This document shows positions 36,412-44,744 of a DNA stretch of 64,000 nt, in pieces (the stretch's first letter is position 1; each line of letters begins with the position of its first letter). This DNA comes from an uncultured Litoreibacter sp. (GTDB lineage: Bacteria > Pseudomonadota > Alphaproteobacteria > Rhodobacterales > Rhodobacteraceae). The stretch covers positions 2,003,048-2,067,047 of the forward strand of contig NZ_CANMXB010000001.1 in NCBI RefSeq assembly GCF_947501785.1, written 5' to 3'. Below the pieces are notes generated by a model. That model was not told where the DNA came from. It did no database searches and worked only from the letters and a program-made list of their open reading frames with translations. The position numbers and the translations under genes are program-made.

Positions 36412-37827
36412 ATGGACGGTAATCTGTCACCAAACGATCTATCGGGCATCGTCGAAGCCGACCGCGCCCATGTCTGGCACCACCTCAGCCAGCACGCGCC
36501 CTACATGGCGCCCGAGGGCGAGCGCACCGACCCCAAGATCATCGTCGAGGGCAAGGGCCTGCGCGTCTGGGACCAGCATGGCCGCGAACATATCGACGCG
36601 GTCTCCGGCGGGGTCTGGACCGTCAATGTGGGCTACGGCCGCGAAACCATCGCCGACGCGGTGCGCGACCAGTTGGTCAAAATGAACTTCTTCGGCGGCA
36701 CCGTGGGGTCGATCCCGGCGGCCATGTTCTCCGAGCGTCTGCTGTCGAAAATGCCCGGCATGTCCCGCGTCTACTACGCCAACTCCGGCTCCGAGGCGAA
36801 TGAGAAGGGCTTCAAAATGGTCCGCCAGATCGCGCATCAGCGCTACGGCGGCAAGAAGCACAAAATCCTCTACCGGGAGCGTGACTACCACGGCACCACC
36901 ATCGCCTGCCTGTCGGGCGGCGGTCAGGACGAGCGCAACGCGCATTACGGCCCCTTCACACCCGGCTTCATCCGCGTGCCGCACTGCCTTGAGTACCGCA
37001 AGGGCGATCAAGGCATGGCCGATCTCAGCTCTGAGGAATACGGCGTCGCCGCCGCAAACGCGATCGAGGAAGTAATCCTGCGCGAAGGCGCCGACACCGT
37101 GGGTTCCCTCTGCCTTGAGCCGGTCACCGCAGGTGGTGGCGTCATCACCCCGCCTCCCGGTTACTGGGACCGCGTGCAGGATATTTGCAAGAAATACGAC
37201 ATCCTGCTGCATATCGACGAGGTCGTCTGCGGCGTCGGCCGCACCGGCACATGGTTCGGCTACCAGCATTACGGCATCAAGCCCGACATCGTGACCATGG
37301 CCAAGGGCGTGGCGTCGGGTTACGCCGCCATCTCGTGCTGCGTCACCACCGAGGAGGTCTTTGACATGTTCAAGGACAACACCTCCGATCACCTCAACTA
37401 CTTCCGCGACATCTCCACCTTCGGCGGCTGCACGGCTGGCCCGGCGGCGGCGCTGGAAAACATGGCGATCATCGAGCGGGAGGGCCTCTTGGACAACACC
37501 GCGGCCATGGGCGATTACATGGTCGACCAGATGCGCGCGTTGCAAGACAAGCATGCCTGCATCGGGGAGGTCCGCGGCAAGGGCCTGTTCACCGGGATGG
37601 AGCTGGTCGCCGACCGCACCACCCGCGAACCATTGCCCGAGAAAACAGTGGCCGCCGTCACCGGTCATTGCATGAAGAACGACGCGGTGATCATCGGCAT
37701 GACCAACCGGTCGCTGCCGGGGCTGAACAACACGCTGTGTTTCTCGCCTGCGCTGATTGCGACGAAGGACGATATCGACCAGATTCTCGCATCCGTCGAC
37801 GGGGCACTGACAGCCGTCATGGGCTAG
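36412..37827 (+). CDS. tpa: Taurine--pyruvate aminotransferase
   Basis: 471-residue class III PLP-dependent aminotransferase. It transfers the taurine amino group to pyruvate, giving sulfoacetaldehyde and alanine. Visible landmarks: ANSGSEANEKGFKM near 123-136 (PLP phosphate), HIDEVVCGVGRTG near 265 (Asp binding the pyridine N), and MAKGVASGYAA near 295 with the Schiff-base Lys. Start ATG 36412. Specificity for taurine is inferred from its close match to Tpa proteins and from tauA, tauR and xsc nearby. A strong hairpin terminates it. Confidence 0.93.
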   Translation: MDGNLSPNDLSGIVEADRAHVWHHLSQHAPYMAPEGERTDPKIIVEGKGLRVWDQHGREHIDAVSGGVWTVNVGYGRETIADAVRDQLVKMNFFGGTVGSIPAAMFSERLLSKMPGMSRVYYANSGSEANEKGFKMVRQIAHQRYGGKKHKILYRERDYHGTTIACLSGGGQDERNAHYGPFTPGFIRVPHCLEYRKGDQGMADLSSEEYGVAAANAIEEVILREGADTVGSLCLEPVTAGGGVITPPPGYWDRVQDICKKYDILLHIDEVVCGVGRTGTWFGYQHYGIKPDIVTMAKGVASGYAAISCCVTTEEVFDMFKDNTSDHLNYFRDISTFGGCTAGPAAALENMAIIEREGLLDNTAAMGDYMVDQMRALQDKHACIGEVRGKGLFTGMELVADRTTREPLPEKTVAAVTGHCMKNDAVIIGMTNRSLPGLNNTLCFSPALIATKDDIDQILASVDGALTAVMG

Positions 37828-37843
37828 CCCAGCCACCATTCAA

Positions 37844-37876
37844 AACGCCCGCGCGCCAAAAACGAGCGCGGGCGTT
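37844..37876 (+). terminator. Terminator after tpa
   Basis: An 11-bp perfect stem, AACGCCCGCGC (37844-37854) with GCGCGGGCGTT (37866-37876), loop of eleven, then CTAGTTC. Stem strength is high; the T run is weak. Confidence 0.7.
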
Positions 37877-37943
37877 CTAGTTCGTAGGCAGGTCCGCTTT
37901 GCGGGACAAAGCGTGAATTCGCTAGAACAGTCTGAGGGTCCGC

Positions 37944-38342
37944 TTACGCCATTTCTGGATGACCGTCGTTTTGAGGTGCATCATCACAGATAGTATACCA
38001 TGAAGGCTTTTCGCCAACGAACTCATGGGATTGGTTCGTGAGTTCGATATCTCCATCAAGCGCATTTACCGCGATTGGGAAACTGTCTTCGGGTGACAAT
38101 ATCTCACCAAGTGACGTACCGCAGACTTTGCAAAAGCATCGTGCATATTTGTAAGGGGCGGTCGGCACAAAAACCTGAACGCAGTCTTTTCCTGCGATCC
38201 ATCTGAGGTCTTCCTGTTTCACAAATGCGATGGTGCTTGCGCCAACCTTGCGACACCTTGAGCAGTGACATGTACTAACAAATGACGGCTCATTCGTTAA
38301 CTCAAATTGGACGGCTTTGCAGCAGCAACTTCCCTGTATCAT
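37944..38342 (-). CDS. GFA (CENP-V/glutathione-dependent formaldehyde-activating) family protein
   Basis: 132 residues from ATG 38342, which has a GAGGAG ribosome-binding site 6 nt upstream; a start five codons earlier lacks one. Zinc ligands typical of the fold are visible: a CCCK cluster at 6-8, STCHCSRCRKVGAS near 28 and RCFCKVCGTSLG near 70. Members bind zinc and act on glutathione adducts or related thiols; activity is often unproven. Divergent from the YafY-type regulator, which probably controls it. Base composition is less GC-biased than the tau genes, suggesting insertion of this gene pair. Confidence 0.85.
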   Translation of the reverse strand: MIQGSCCCKAVQFELTNEPSFVSTCHCSRCRKVGASTIAFVKQEDLRWIAGKDCVQVFVPTAPYKYARCFCKVCGTSLGEILSPEDSFPIAVNALDGDIELTNQSHEFVGEKPSWYTICDDAPQNDGHPEMA

Positions 38343-38404
38343 AACCACTCCTCTCATTTTTCAATGACCCTACTCTCACGTTTGCTTCGGGATATAAATA
38401 TGGC

Positions 38405-38417
38405 ATGCTGACAGCAT
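38405..38417. promoter_or_regulatory. Candidate operator of the YafY-type regulator
   Basis: ATGCTG-A-CAGCAT is a perfect 6+1+6 palindrome (38405-38417) between the divergent GFA and YafY genes. Another half-site, GGCAGCAT, follows at 38421-38428. Position and symmetry suit a dimeric HTH regulator. Confidence 0.5.
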
Positions 38418-38447
38418 CATGGCAGCATTGAACGCGAGGCTATACTT

Positions 38448-39164
38448 TTGCGCAAAGCGGAGCGATTATTCGAAATTGTCCAACTTCTCCGCCTTTCGCG
38501 AGCGCCAATTTCTGCGCAGCATATCGCAGGTGAGCTGGGATCATCCAAACGGTCCGTCTATCGCGATATCGCAGCATTAAAGGCGCAAGACGTTCCGATC
38601 CGTGGCGAAGCTGGCGTCGGTTATGTCCTTGAAAAGGGCTTTGATATGCCGCCGTTGATGTTGACGTCTGATGAACTGGATGCCGCCGTTTTAGGAGCGT
38701 CTTGGGTTGCAAGCAGAGGCGAGCCAGACTTGGCAAAAGCCGCCCTTAACTTACTAGCCAAGATCGAGGTTGTCGTACCTGAACGCCTAAGGGCACACGT
38801 GTTGGAACCCGCTACGAGTATCGCACCTGTTGTTCCAGCCATTGAGGTGGTCGATTCCTCATCCCTTAGAAATGCCATCCGTCGGCATCGAAAGATAACC
38901 TTGGTATATGATGGCGGTTCAGGAGTGCGCACCGAGCGTGTCGTCTGGCCAATCTTACTTGGTTATCGGGACACAGGCCGCATTCTTGCGGCTTGGTGCG
39001 AACTTCGAAGTGGCTTTCGTTACTTTCGCACGGATCGGATGATTTCAGCGGAGACTCTAGAGCAACCAATACCGGAAAATGCGCTGGCATTGCGTGCACG
39101 CTGGCGTTCCGCGATGGATCAAGAGCGAGCGAGCTATGCAAGACAGCCCCAAGAAGACAGATAA
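38448..39164 (+). CDS. YafY/WYL family helix-turn-helix transcriptional regulator
   Basis: 238 residues. The N-terminus carries HTH_11 (ISAQHIAGELGSSKRSVYRDIAALKAQ, about 22-48), and the C-terminal half has a WYL-like region (ITLVYDGGSGVRTERVVWPILLGYRDTGRILAAWCELR). Such WYL domains sense small ligands. The start is TTG at 38448; no ATG is available before the HTH. Divergent neighbour of the GFA gene with a palindrome between them. Not obviously connected to taurine metabolism. Confidence 0.83.
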   Translation: MRKAERLFEIVQLLRLSRAPISAQHIAGELGSSKRSVYRDIAALKAQDVPIRGEAGVGYVLEKGFDMPPLMLTSDELDAAVLGASWVASRGEPDLAKAALNLLAKIEVVVPERLRAHVLEPATSIAPVVPAIEVVDSSSLRNAIRRHRKITLVYDGGSGVRTERVVWPILLGYRDTGRILAAWCELRSGFRYFRTDRMISAETLEQPIPENALALRARWRSAMDQERASYARQPQEDR

Positions 39165-39331
39165 AGGCCTTTGCTGCATTAGGCGTCACCAAAGCCGACA
39201 CTGGTGCATGTCGCAGCATTCGGCACTCTGGGCTCAAACCGGACTTTCGCTGCGCTTCCACAAAAAAGCCCGGGCGCAAAGACTACCTCCTCTATTAACC
39301 CCTCATACGCGAAACCTTGGCCGACGGCGTG

Positions 39332-39375
39332 TCGGTACAGGCTGTGTACAGTGTGTGTACAGACTGTGTACGCCG
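39332..39375. repeat. Four tandem 11-bp repeats upstream of tauR
   Basis: Units TCGGTACAGGC, TGTGTACAGTG, TGTGTACAGAC and TGTGTACGCCG run head to tail with no gap (44 bp); units 2-3 are nearly identical and units 1 and 4 are diverged. Each has a GTAC core. An 11-bp period puts every unit on the same helix face, as for cooperative binding of a regulator. The array ends 85 bp before the tauR start in a 296-bp gap with no gene. Confidence 0.7.
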
Positions 39376-39460
39376 GTTTTGCGGGCCTTAACTTGGTTAT
39401 TGCTTCCGTTTTTGGTGCTGGTTCGGTATATCCAGACGCAGACCGCCATAAGGCCAACCC

Positions 39461-40924
39461 ATGCCCATCGCTATCGACACGTTCTTCCTCGACCCAGCCT
39501 TTGAAGGCACCTTGCAGCAGCAGATCCAGCAGATGGTGGCGGGGGGTGTATTGTCGGGCCGATTCCGCCCGGGGGAGAAGCTGCCCTCGTCACGCAAACT
39601 GGCCAAACATCTTAACGTCAGTCGCATCACTGTGACGCTCGCCTATAACGAGTTGATGGCCGATGACTACCTCACCTCTGCGGGCCGGTCGGGCTACTAC
39701 GTTTCTGAGAACGCACCCGAGCCGCCACAGATCAGCGGACGCGCCAGTCAGGACACCGTGGATTGGTCCCGCGCCATCGGCAACCGCTTTTCCGGCGCGC
39801 TGCAGGTCGAAAAACCAGTGGACTGGCGTAAGTACAAATACCCATTTCTGTACGGCCAGGTGGACCCCTCTCTCTTTGATCGCCAAAACTGGCGTCTCTG
39901 CGCCATAAGAGCCTTGGGACAAAGGGATTTTGACAGTCTGACGGCGGATCAGGTTGACCGGGACGACCCCCAGCTGTTGGAATTCATTGCGCGCAACACA
40001 TTGCCCCGCCGCGGCATCCTGGCCAACCCGGATGAGATACTTGTCACCGTCGGCGCGCAGAACGCTTTGTGGCTGACCGCGCAGGTGCTTTTGACCCAAC
40101 GCCGGACGGCCACGCATGAGGACCCGTGCTACCCGGGCCTGCGCCACATCCTAAAGCAATCGCGCTGCCACCGGGTGCCGATCACCGTGGATCAGGGCGG
40201 CATATTGCCGGACGCAGTGCCTGCCGAAACGGACGTTCTGTTTACCACGCCCAGCCACCAATGCCCGACCACCGCCACCATGCCTTTGGACCGGCGCAAC
40301 GAGCTGCTGCGCCGCGCGCGCGAGGATGACTTTTTGATCGTTGAAGACGATTACGAGTTCGAGATGTCTTTCCTCAAACCGCCATCCCCAGCCCTGAAAT
40401 CACTGGATGACGACGGCCGTGTGATCTACATCGGGTCCTTCTCCAAATCGCTCTTCCCCGGCCTCCGCCTAGGCTACCTAGCAGGCCCCGCCCCCTTCAT
40501 CCGCGAAGCCCGCGCCCTGCGTTCTGCGGTGCTAAGGCACCCCCCCGGCCACATGCAACGCACTGCCGCCTACTTCTTGTCACTTGGCCATTACGACGCG
40601 CTCATCCGGCGGCTCAGGAACGCGTTTCATGACCGGCGACGGCTGATGGATAAAGCCATTGACGAACACCAATTGGAGGTCGCGGGTGTCGGTACGTTTG
40701 GTGGGTCAAGCTACTGGATGCGCTCGCCCGAAGGGGTGGACACAATGCGATTGGCCGAAGCCTTGAAGGAGCAGTCCGTTCTTATCGAACCGGGCGCGCC
40801 GTTTTGCGAAGGGACAGGCCGGGTGTATCGCCATTATCGCCTTGCGTATTCGTCAATCTCTGCAGCGCAGATAGCACCTGGCATAGCAAAAATTGCTGAG
40901 GCAATCGAGCAGTTAAGGCCTTAA
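39461..40924 (+). CDS. tauR: MocR-type transcriptional regulator of taurine genes
   Basis: 487 residues. GntR winged helix at about 20-85 (GEKLPSSRKLAKHLNVSRITVTLAYNELMADDYL), then an aminotransferase class I-like domain with the PLP lysine in IGSFSKSLFPGLRLGYL near 325-345. MocR proteins sense amino compounds through PLP; TauR activates taurine genes in relatives. The name rests on family and on location between tpa and xsc. Followed by a long-spaced inverted repeat that begins at its stop codon. Confidence 0.9.
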   Translation: MPIAIDTFFLDPAFEGTLQQQIQQMVAGGVLSGRFRPGEKLPSSRKLAKHLNVSRITVTLAYNELMADDYLTSAGRSGYYVSENAPEPPQISGRASQDTVDWSRAIGNRFSGALQVEKPVDWRKYKYPFLYGQVDPSLFDRQNWRLCAIRALGQRDFDSLTADQVDRDDPQLLEFIARNTLPRRGILANPDEILVTVGAQNALWLTAQVLLTQRRTATHEDPCYPGLRHILKQSRCHRVPITVDQGGILPDAVPAETDVLFTTPSHQCPTTATMPLDRRNELLRRAREDDFLIVEDDYEFEMSFLKPPSPALKSLDDDGRVIYIGSFSKSLFPGLRLGYLAGPAPFIREARALRSAVLRHPPGHMQRTAAYFLSLGHYDALIRRLRNAFHDRRRLMDKAIDEHQLEVAGVGTFGGSSYWMRSPEGVDTMRLAEALKEQSVLIEPGAPFCEGTGRVYRHYRLAYSSISAAQIAPGIAKIAEAIEQLRP

Positions 40925-41026
40925 AATGGGACTTTAGGTTTCCATTAATTGAATCTTTGAGACGCACTCTTTTGACGCACATACTCCCGAATACGTCTGG
41001 AAAGAGGTTCACAAAAGTCCCATTTT
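40923..41026. repeat. 13-bp perfect inverted repeat with 78-nt spacer, at the tauR stop
   Basis: AAAATGGGACTTT (40923-40935) overlaps the tauR stop codon and is repeated inverted as AAAGTCCCATTTT (41014-41026), followed by a T. It could serve as a long-loop terminator of tauR or as structured leader for the xsc operon. The same arrangement occurs at 13871-13959 with a different sequence. Confidence 0.5.
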
Positions 41027-41055
41027 TGAGAAAATTCGGCACAACTGGTGATTTT

Positions 41056-41087
41056 TTGGATATATACCTCCATCCAACTGGCTCTAA
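41056..41087 (+). promoter_or_regulatory. tauR-box: Candidate TauR-binding direct repeats before xsc
   Basis: CTGGCTCTAA (41078-41087) matches the CTGGACYTAA-type box in 8 of 10 positions; 22 bp upstream TTGGATATAT (41056-41065) is a weaker copy. The 22-bp offset is exactly that seen before tpa, which strengthens both calls. The boxes lie 94-125 bp before the xsc start. Confidence 0.45.
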
Positions 41088-41180
41088 CCTAGACAGTTCT
41101 GCGACGCTAAGTTAGCCCCAACGTCAATACGGGGCCGTTTTGCCCCCGCGTTCCACCTCACGTTTAAGGGAGAGACCCCC

Positions 41181-42950
41181 ATGAAGATGACGACCGAAGA
41201 AGCCTTCGTCAAAACGCTGCAAATGCACGGCATCCGCCACGCTTTTGGGATTATCGGTTCGGCCATGATGCCGATTTCCGACCTGTTCCCAACCTCCGGC
41301 ATCAAGTTCTGGGACTGCGCCCACGAGATGACCGCTGGCATGATGTCCGACGGCTACACCCGCGCCACTGGTGAAATGTCGATGATGATCGCGCAAAACG
41401 GCCCCGGCATCACCAACTTCGTGACTTCCGTCAAAACCGCCTACTGGAACCACACCCCGCTGCTGCTGGTCACCCCGCAGGCTGCCAACAAGACCATCGG
41501 CCAAGGTGGCTTCCAGGAAATGGAGCAGATGAACCTGTTCGCTGACTGCGTCGCCTACCAGGAAGAAGTCCGCGACCCGTCCCGCATCGCCGAGACGCTG
41601 AACCGCGTGATCATGCAGGCCTACCGCGCCTCCGCACCCGCGCAGATCAACATCCCGCGCGACTTCTGGACCCAGGTCATCGACATCGAACTGCCGGTCG
41701 CCGTTGATTTTGAACGCCCCGCTGGTGGCGCAGAAGCCGTCAAGAAAGCCGCCGACCTGCTGTCCTCTGCCAAATTCCCGGTCATCCTGAATGGCGCGGG
41801 CGTTGTACTGGCAGGTGGCATCGAAGCCTCTGCCAAATTGGCCGAAACGCTCGATGCACCGGTATGCGTGGGCTATCAGCACAATGACGCATTCCCGGGC
41901 AACCACCCGCTGTTCGCTGGTCCGCTGGGCTATAACGGCTCGAAAGCCGGGATGGAGCTGATCGCCAAAGCCGACGTTGTTCTGGCCTTGGGTACACGGC
42001 TCAACCCGTTCTCCACCTTGCCCGGCTACGGCATCGACTACTGGCCCACCGAGGCTAAAATCATCCAAGTGGACCTGAACCCAGATCGCATCGGCCTGAC
42101 CAAGAAAGTCACCGTCGGCATCGTGGGCGACGCCAAGAAGGTTGCCGAAGGCATTCTGGCCAACCTGTCTGACGGTGCAGGCGACGCAGGCCGCGCAGAT
42201 CGCAAGAACCTGATCGCACAAACCAAATCGGCTTGGGCGCAGGAACTGACCTCGCTGGACCACGAAGAGGACGATCCGGGCACCACCTGGAACGAACGCG
42301 CACGCACAGCCGAGCCAAACAAGATGTCCCCACGCCAGGCATGGCGCGCGATCCAGTCGGCCCTGCCGAAGAACGCGATCATCTCGTCCGACATCGGCAA
42401 CAATTGCGCGATCGGTAACGCCTACCCTTCGTTCGAGGAAAGCCGCAAATATTTGGCACCCGGTCTGTTCGGCCCATGTGGCTACGGCTTCCCGGCCATT
42501 GTCGGCGCGAAAATCGGCTGCCCGGACGTGCCTGTTGTTGGTTTCGCTGGCGACGGCGCATTCGGCATTTCGATGAACGAAATGGTGTCGGTGGGTCGCG
42601 GTGACTGGCCAGCAATGACCATGATCATCTTCCGCAACTACCAGTGGGGCGCGGAGAAGCGTAACACCACGCTGTGGTTCGACGACAACTTCGTGGGCAC
42701 CGAACTGGACACAAACGTGTCCTACGCCAAAATTGCAGACGCTTGTGGCCTGAAAGGCGTGCAGGTCGACAGCATGGACGCGCTGACCGACGCTTTGAAC
42801 GAAGCGATCAAAGGCCAGATGGAAGGCAACGTCACGACCTTCATCGAAGTCCTGCTGAACAAAGAGCTGGGCGAACCGTTCCGCCGCGACGCAATGAAAA
42901 AGCCCGTCGCAGTGGCTGGAGTCTCTGCATCGGATATGGCCGCAGAGTAA
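41181..42950 (+). CDS. xsc: Sulfoacetaldehyde acetyltransferase
   Basis: 589-residue ThDP enzyme of the acetolactate-synthase superfamily. It cleaves sulfoacetaldehyde with phosphate to acetyl phosphate and sulfite. Catalytic Glu is Glu49 (CAHEMTAGMMSDGYTR). The ThDP/Mg motif is GDGAFGISMNE near 455. The sequence MHGIRHAFGIIGSAMMPISDLFP and the NGPGITNFVTSVKTAYWNHTP segment are those of Xsc proteins, distinct from acetolactate synthase. Good GGGAGAGACC leader before ATG 41181. First gene of xsc-pta-tauE-soeABC. It is the step on which taurine, and possibly C3 sulfonates via sulfopyruvate, converge. Confidence 0.97.
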   Translation: MKMTTEEAFVKTLQMHGIRHAFGIIGSAMMPISDLFPTSGIKFWDCAHEMTAGMMSDGYTRATGEMSMMIAQNGPGITNFVTSVKTAYWNHTPLLLVTPQAANKTIGQGGFQEMEQMNLFADCVAYQEEVRDPSRIAETLNRVIMQAYRASAPAQINIPRDFWTQVIDIELPVAVDFERPAGGAEAVKKAADLLSSAKFPVILNGAGVVLAGGIEASAKLAETLDAPVCVGYQHNDAFPGNHPLFAGPLGYNGSKAGMELIAKADVVLALGTRLNPFSTLPGYGIDYWPTEAKIIQVDLNPDRIGLTKKVTVGIVGDAKKVAEGILANLSDGAGDAGRADRKNLIAQTKSAWAQELTSLDHEEDDPGTTWNERARTAEPNKMSPRQAWRAIQSALPKNAIISSDIGNNCAIGNAYPSFEESRKYLAPGLFGPCGYGFPAIVGAKIGCPDVPVVGFAGDGAFGISMNEMVSVGRGDWPAMTMIIFRNYQWGAEKRNTTLWFDDNFVGTELDTNVSYAKIADACGLKGVQVDSMDALTDALNEAIKGQMEGNVTTFIEVLLNKELGEPFRRDAMKKPVAVAGVSASDMAAE

Positions 42951-42973
42951 TTCTCGCGCCATACTGCGACCTT

Positions 42974-42999
42974 ACCCGCCCCAAGACATTGGGGCGGGT
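42974..42999 (+). terminator. Strong hairpin between xsc and pta
   Basis: ACCCGCCCCAA (42974-42984) pairs perfectly with TTGGGGCGGGT (42989-42999) around a GACA tetraloop, followed by TTTC. pta starts 38 bp later. Likely a partial terminator or a 3' stabiliser that raises xsc message over the downstream genes. Confidence 0.75.
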
Positions 43000-43036
43000 T
43001 TCGTGGTGAAAAGGCTTGGTATTGGGAGAGACCACC

Positions 43037-43975
43037 GTGAGTTCTGAAAATCCGTTCCTGTCCACCCGCGAAGCCGTATGCCCCCCCAATTTGCTGGAGA
43101 TGGCCCAAAACGCCACCTCCCCCCGCGTGGCCATTGCCCGCGCAGGAGCACCGCTTCCCATGGAAGCCGCTCGCGACGCCACCGAGGCCAACATCATGGA
43201 GCCGGTCTTCACTGGCGAACGTCACATGATCGAGGCAGAGGCCGAGAAACTAAATTGGGACATTTCACAATTCCAACTGATCGAGGCAGAGGGCGAAGCT
43301 GATAGCGGCATGGCCGCTGCCATGGCCTGCGGTGACGGCCGCGCTGACGTGATGATGAAGGGTCAGCTGCACTCCGACACGTTCATGCGCGCCGCTTTGG
43401 CCCGCGACGCGGGGCTTCGCACAGGTAACCGCCTCGTCCATATCTTCCACATCAGCCATCCCGATGGCGGGCCATCCATCACCATCTCGGACGCCGCCGT
43501 TAACGTGGACCCCAATATCGAGACCCGCAAAGACGCGACCCGCGAAGTGGTCAAGCTGCTGCACATGATCGGCAATGATCGCCCGAAAGTGGCGTTCCTG
43601 TCAGCCACCGAAAGCGTGCTACCTGCCGTGCCATCCTCCGTCGAAGCGGATGAGCTGGCCACATGGGCCAAATCGGAAATTGAAGGCGCGGACTTCTCAG
43701 GCCCCTTAGCGTTGGACCTGATCCTCAGCCCTGCTGCGGTTGCCACAAAGAAGCTAGCCGCTGACCCCGTTGCAGGCAAAGCTGATGCGATCATCGTGCC
43801 AGACATTGTGTCGGGCAACTCGCTGTTCAAATCCTTCGTCTATCTGACAGGCGGTTGTGCCGCTGGCATCGTCATGGGGGCAAAGGTACCGGTTTTGCTG
43901 ACGTCTCGCGCCGATCCGCCCGCGGCCCGTATGGCGTCCATCTGCCTCGCCGCGATTGCGAACGCATCCAAATGA
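43037..43975 (+). CDS. pta: Phosphate acetyltransferase
   Basis: 312 residues, the short single-domain Pta type found with xsc. It converts acetyl phosphate from Xsc to acetyl-CoA. GTG 43037 was chosen as start since GGGAGAG lies 8 nt upstream and homologues begin near SSENPFLS; a TTG 21 bp earlier is open. Family motifs include MKGQLHSDTFMRA near 110-122 and the C-terminal SGNSLFKSFVYLTGG / AGIVMGAKVPVLLTSRAD. Its stop overlaps the next start by ATGA. Confidence 0.94.
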   Translation: MSSENPFLSTREAVCPPNLLEMAQNATSPRVAIARAGAPLPMEAARDATEANIMEPVFTGERHMIEAEAEKLNWDISQFQLIEAEGEADSGMAAAMACGDGRADVMMKGQLHSDTFMRAALARDAGLRTGNRLVHIFHISHPDGGPSITISDAAVNVDPNIETRKDATREVVKLLHMIGNDRPKVAFLSATESVLPAVPSSVEADELATWAKSEIEGADFSGPLALDLILSPAAVATKKLAADPVAGKADAIIVPDIVSGNSLFKSFVYLTGGCAAGIVMGAKVPVLLTSRADPPAARMASICLAAIANASK

Positions 43976-44733
43976 ACCTGCTTGCCGATCTCACAAATCT
44001 GACCACGACAGAGGTTCTGCTGCTCAGCGCCATTATCTTCGTCGCCTCCATGGTGCGCGGCTTTTCAGGTTTTGGGCTGTCTGCCGTGGTGATGGCCTCG
44101 GCCATCTTCATCTTGCCGCCTTTGGCGCTAATTCCGATGCTTTGGTTCCTCGAGATGGCTGGTAGCCTGGCCATGTTCAAAGGCGGCATGAAGGACGCGG
44201 ACCGGCCCACTGCCAAGGGACTAATCATCGGCTCCGCCTGCGGCTTGCCAGTGGGTCTATTGATCAACATGCAATTGGCGACAGAGACGTCCAAAGCGGT
44301 CGCCCTGTCAGTCCTAATCGTCTTGGCCTTTGGCCAGCTGGCAAAGATTAGAATGCCGTTCCTTGCAACGACAGCAGGCACATATGGCTCTGGCCTCGGC
44401 GCGGGTATTGTCACCGGGTTTGCCGGTGCGGGCGGTATGCTCATCGCGCTATACATGCTCGCCCGCAACCTGCCTGCACGAACCATGCGCGGTACGCTTT
44501 CAATCTATCTGCTCGGCGCGGGCGTGCTTGGCCTCGCTACGCACCTGATCATCGGCACTATGGACCAAACCGCGATTGCCCGCGGCCTGTTCTTCATCAT
44601 TCCAACGCTCCTTGGCCTCTACGCAGGCCGCGCGCTCTTCATTCCGCGCCTGGAGCCTTACTACAAACCCTTCTGCCTGACGCTGCTGCTTGGCCTCGCC
44701 TCGCTCGGCCTCATCCGCACCGTATCCAACTAG
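43972..44733 (+). CDS. TauE/SafE family membrane protein, probable sulfite exporter
   Basis: 253 residues with about eight hydrophobic helices and the family's two glycine-rich repeats (MVRGFSGFGLSAVVMASAIFILPP near 27-50 and GIVTGFAGAGGMLIALYML near 145). ATG 43972 overlaps the pta stop. TauE-type proteins are thought to export sulfite released by Xsc. Being between pta and soeA, the job here is disposal of sulfite in parallel with its oxidation by SoeABC. Direction and substrate are inferred from context. Confidence 0.82.
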   Translation: MNLLADLTNLTTTEVLLLSAIIFVASMVRGFSGFGLSAVVMASAIFILPPLALIPMLWFLEMAGSLAMFKGGMKDADRPTAKGLIIGSACGLPVGLLINMQLATETSKAVALSVLIVLAFGQLAKIRMPFLATTAGTYGSGLGAGIVTGFAGAGGMLIALYMLARNLPARTMRGTLSIYLLGAGVLGLATHLIIGTMDQTAIARGLFFIIPTLLGLYAGRALFIPRLEPYYKPFCLTLLLGLASLGLIRTVSN

Positions 44734-44744
44734 GAGCCTTCGCC

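Noticed and set aside
39332-39375. CRISPR or replication-origin iterons
   Set aside because: Only four 11-bp units with no spacers, no cas or rep genes; a regulator array is more likely.
39179-39457. A 92-codon frame antisense in the tauR upstream region
   Set aside because: No start signal or motif; it covers the 11-bp repeat array, which explains its biased composition.
41124-42962. A 612-codon open frame antisense to xsc
   Set aside because: Xsc is unmistakable on the plus strand; the antisense frame is a composition artefact.
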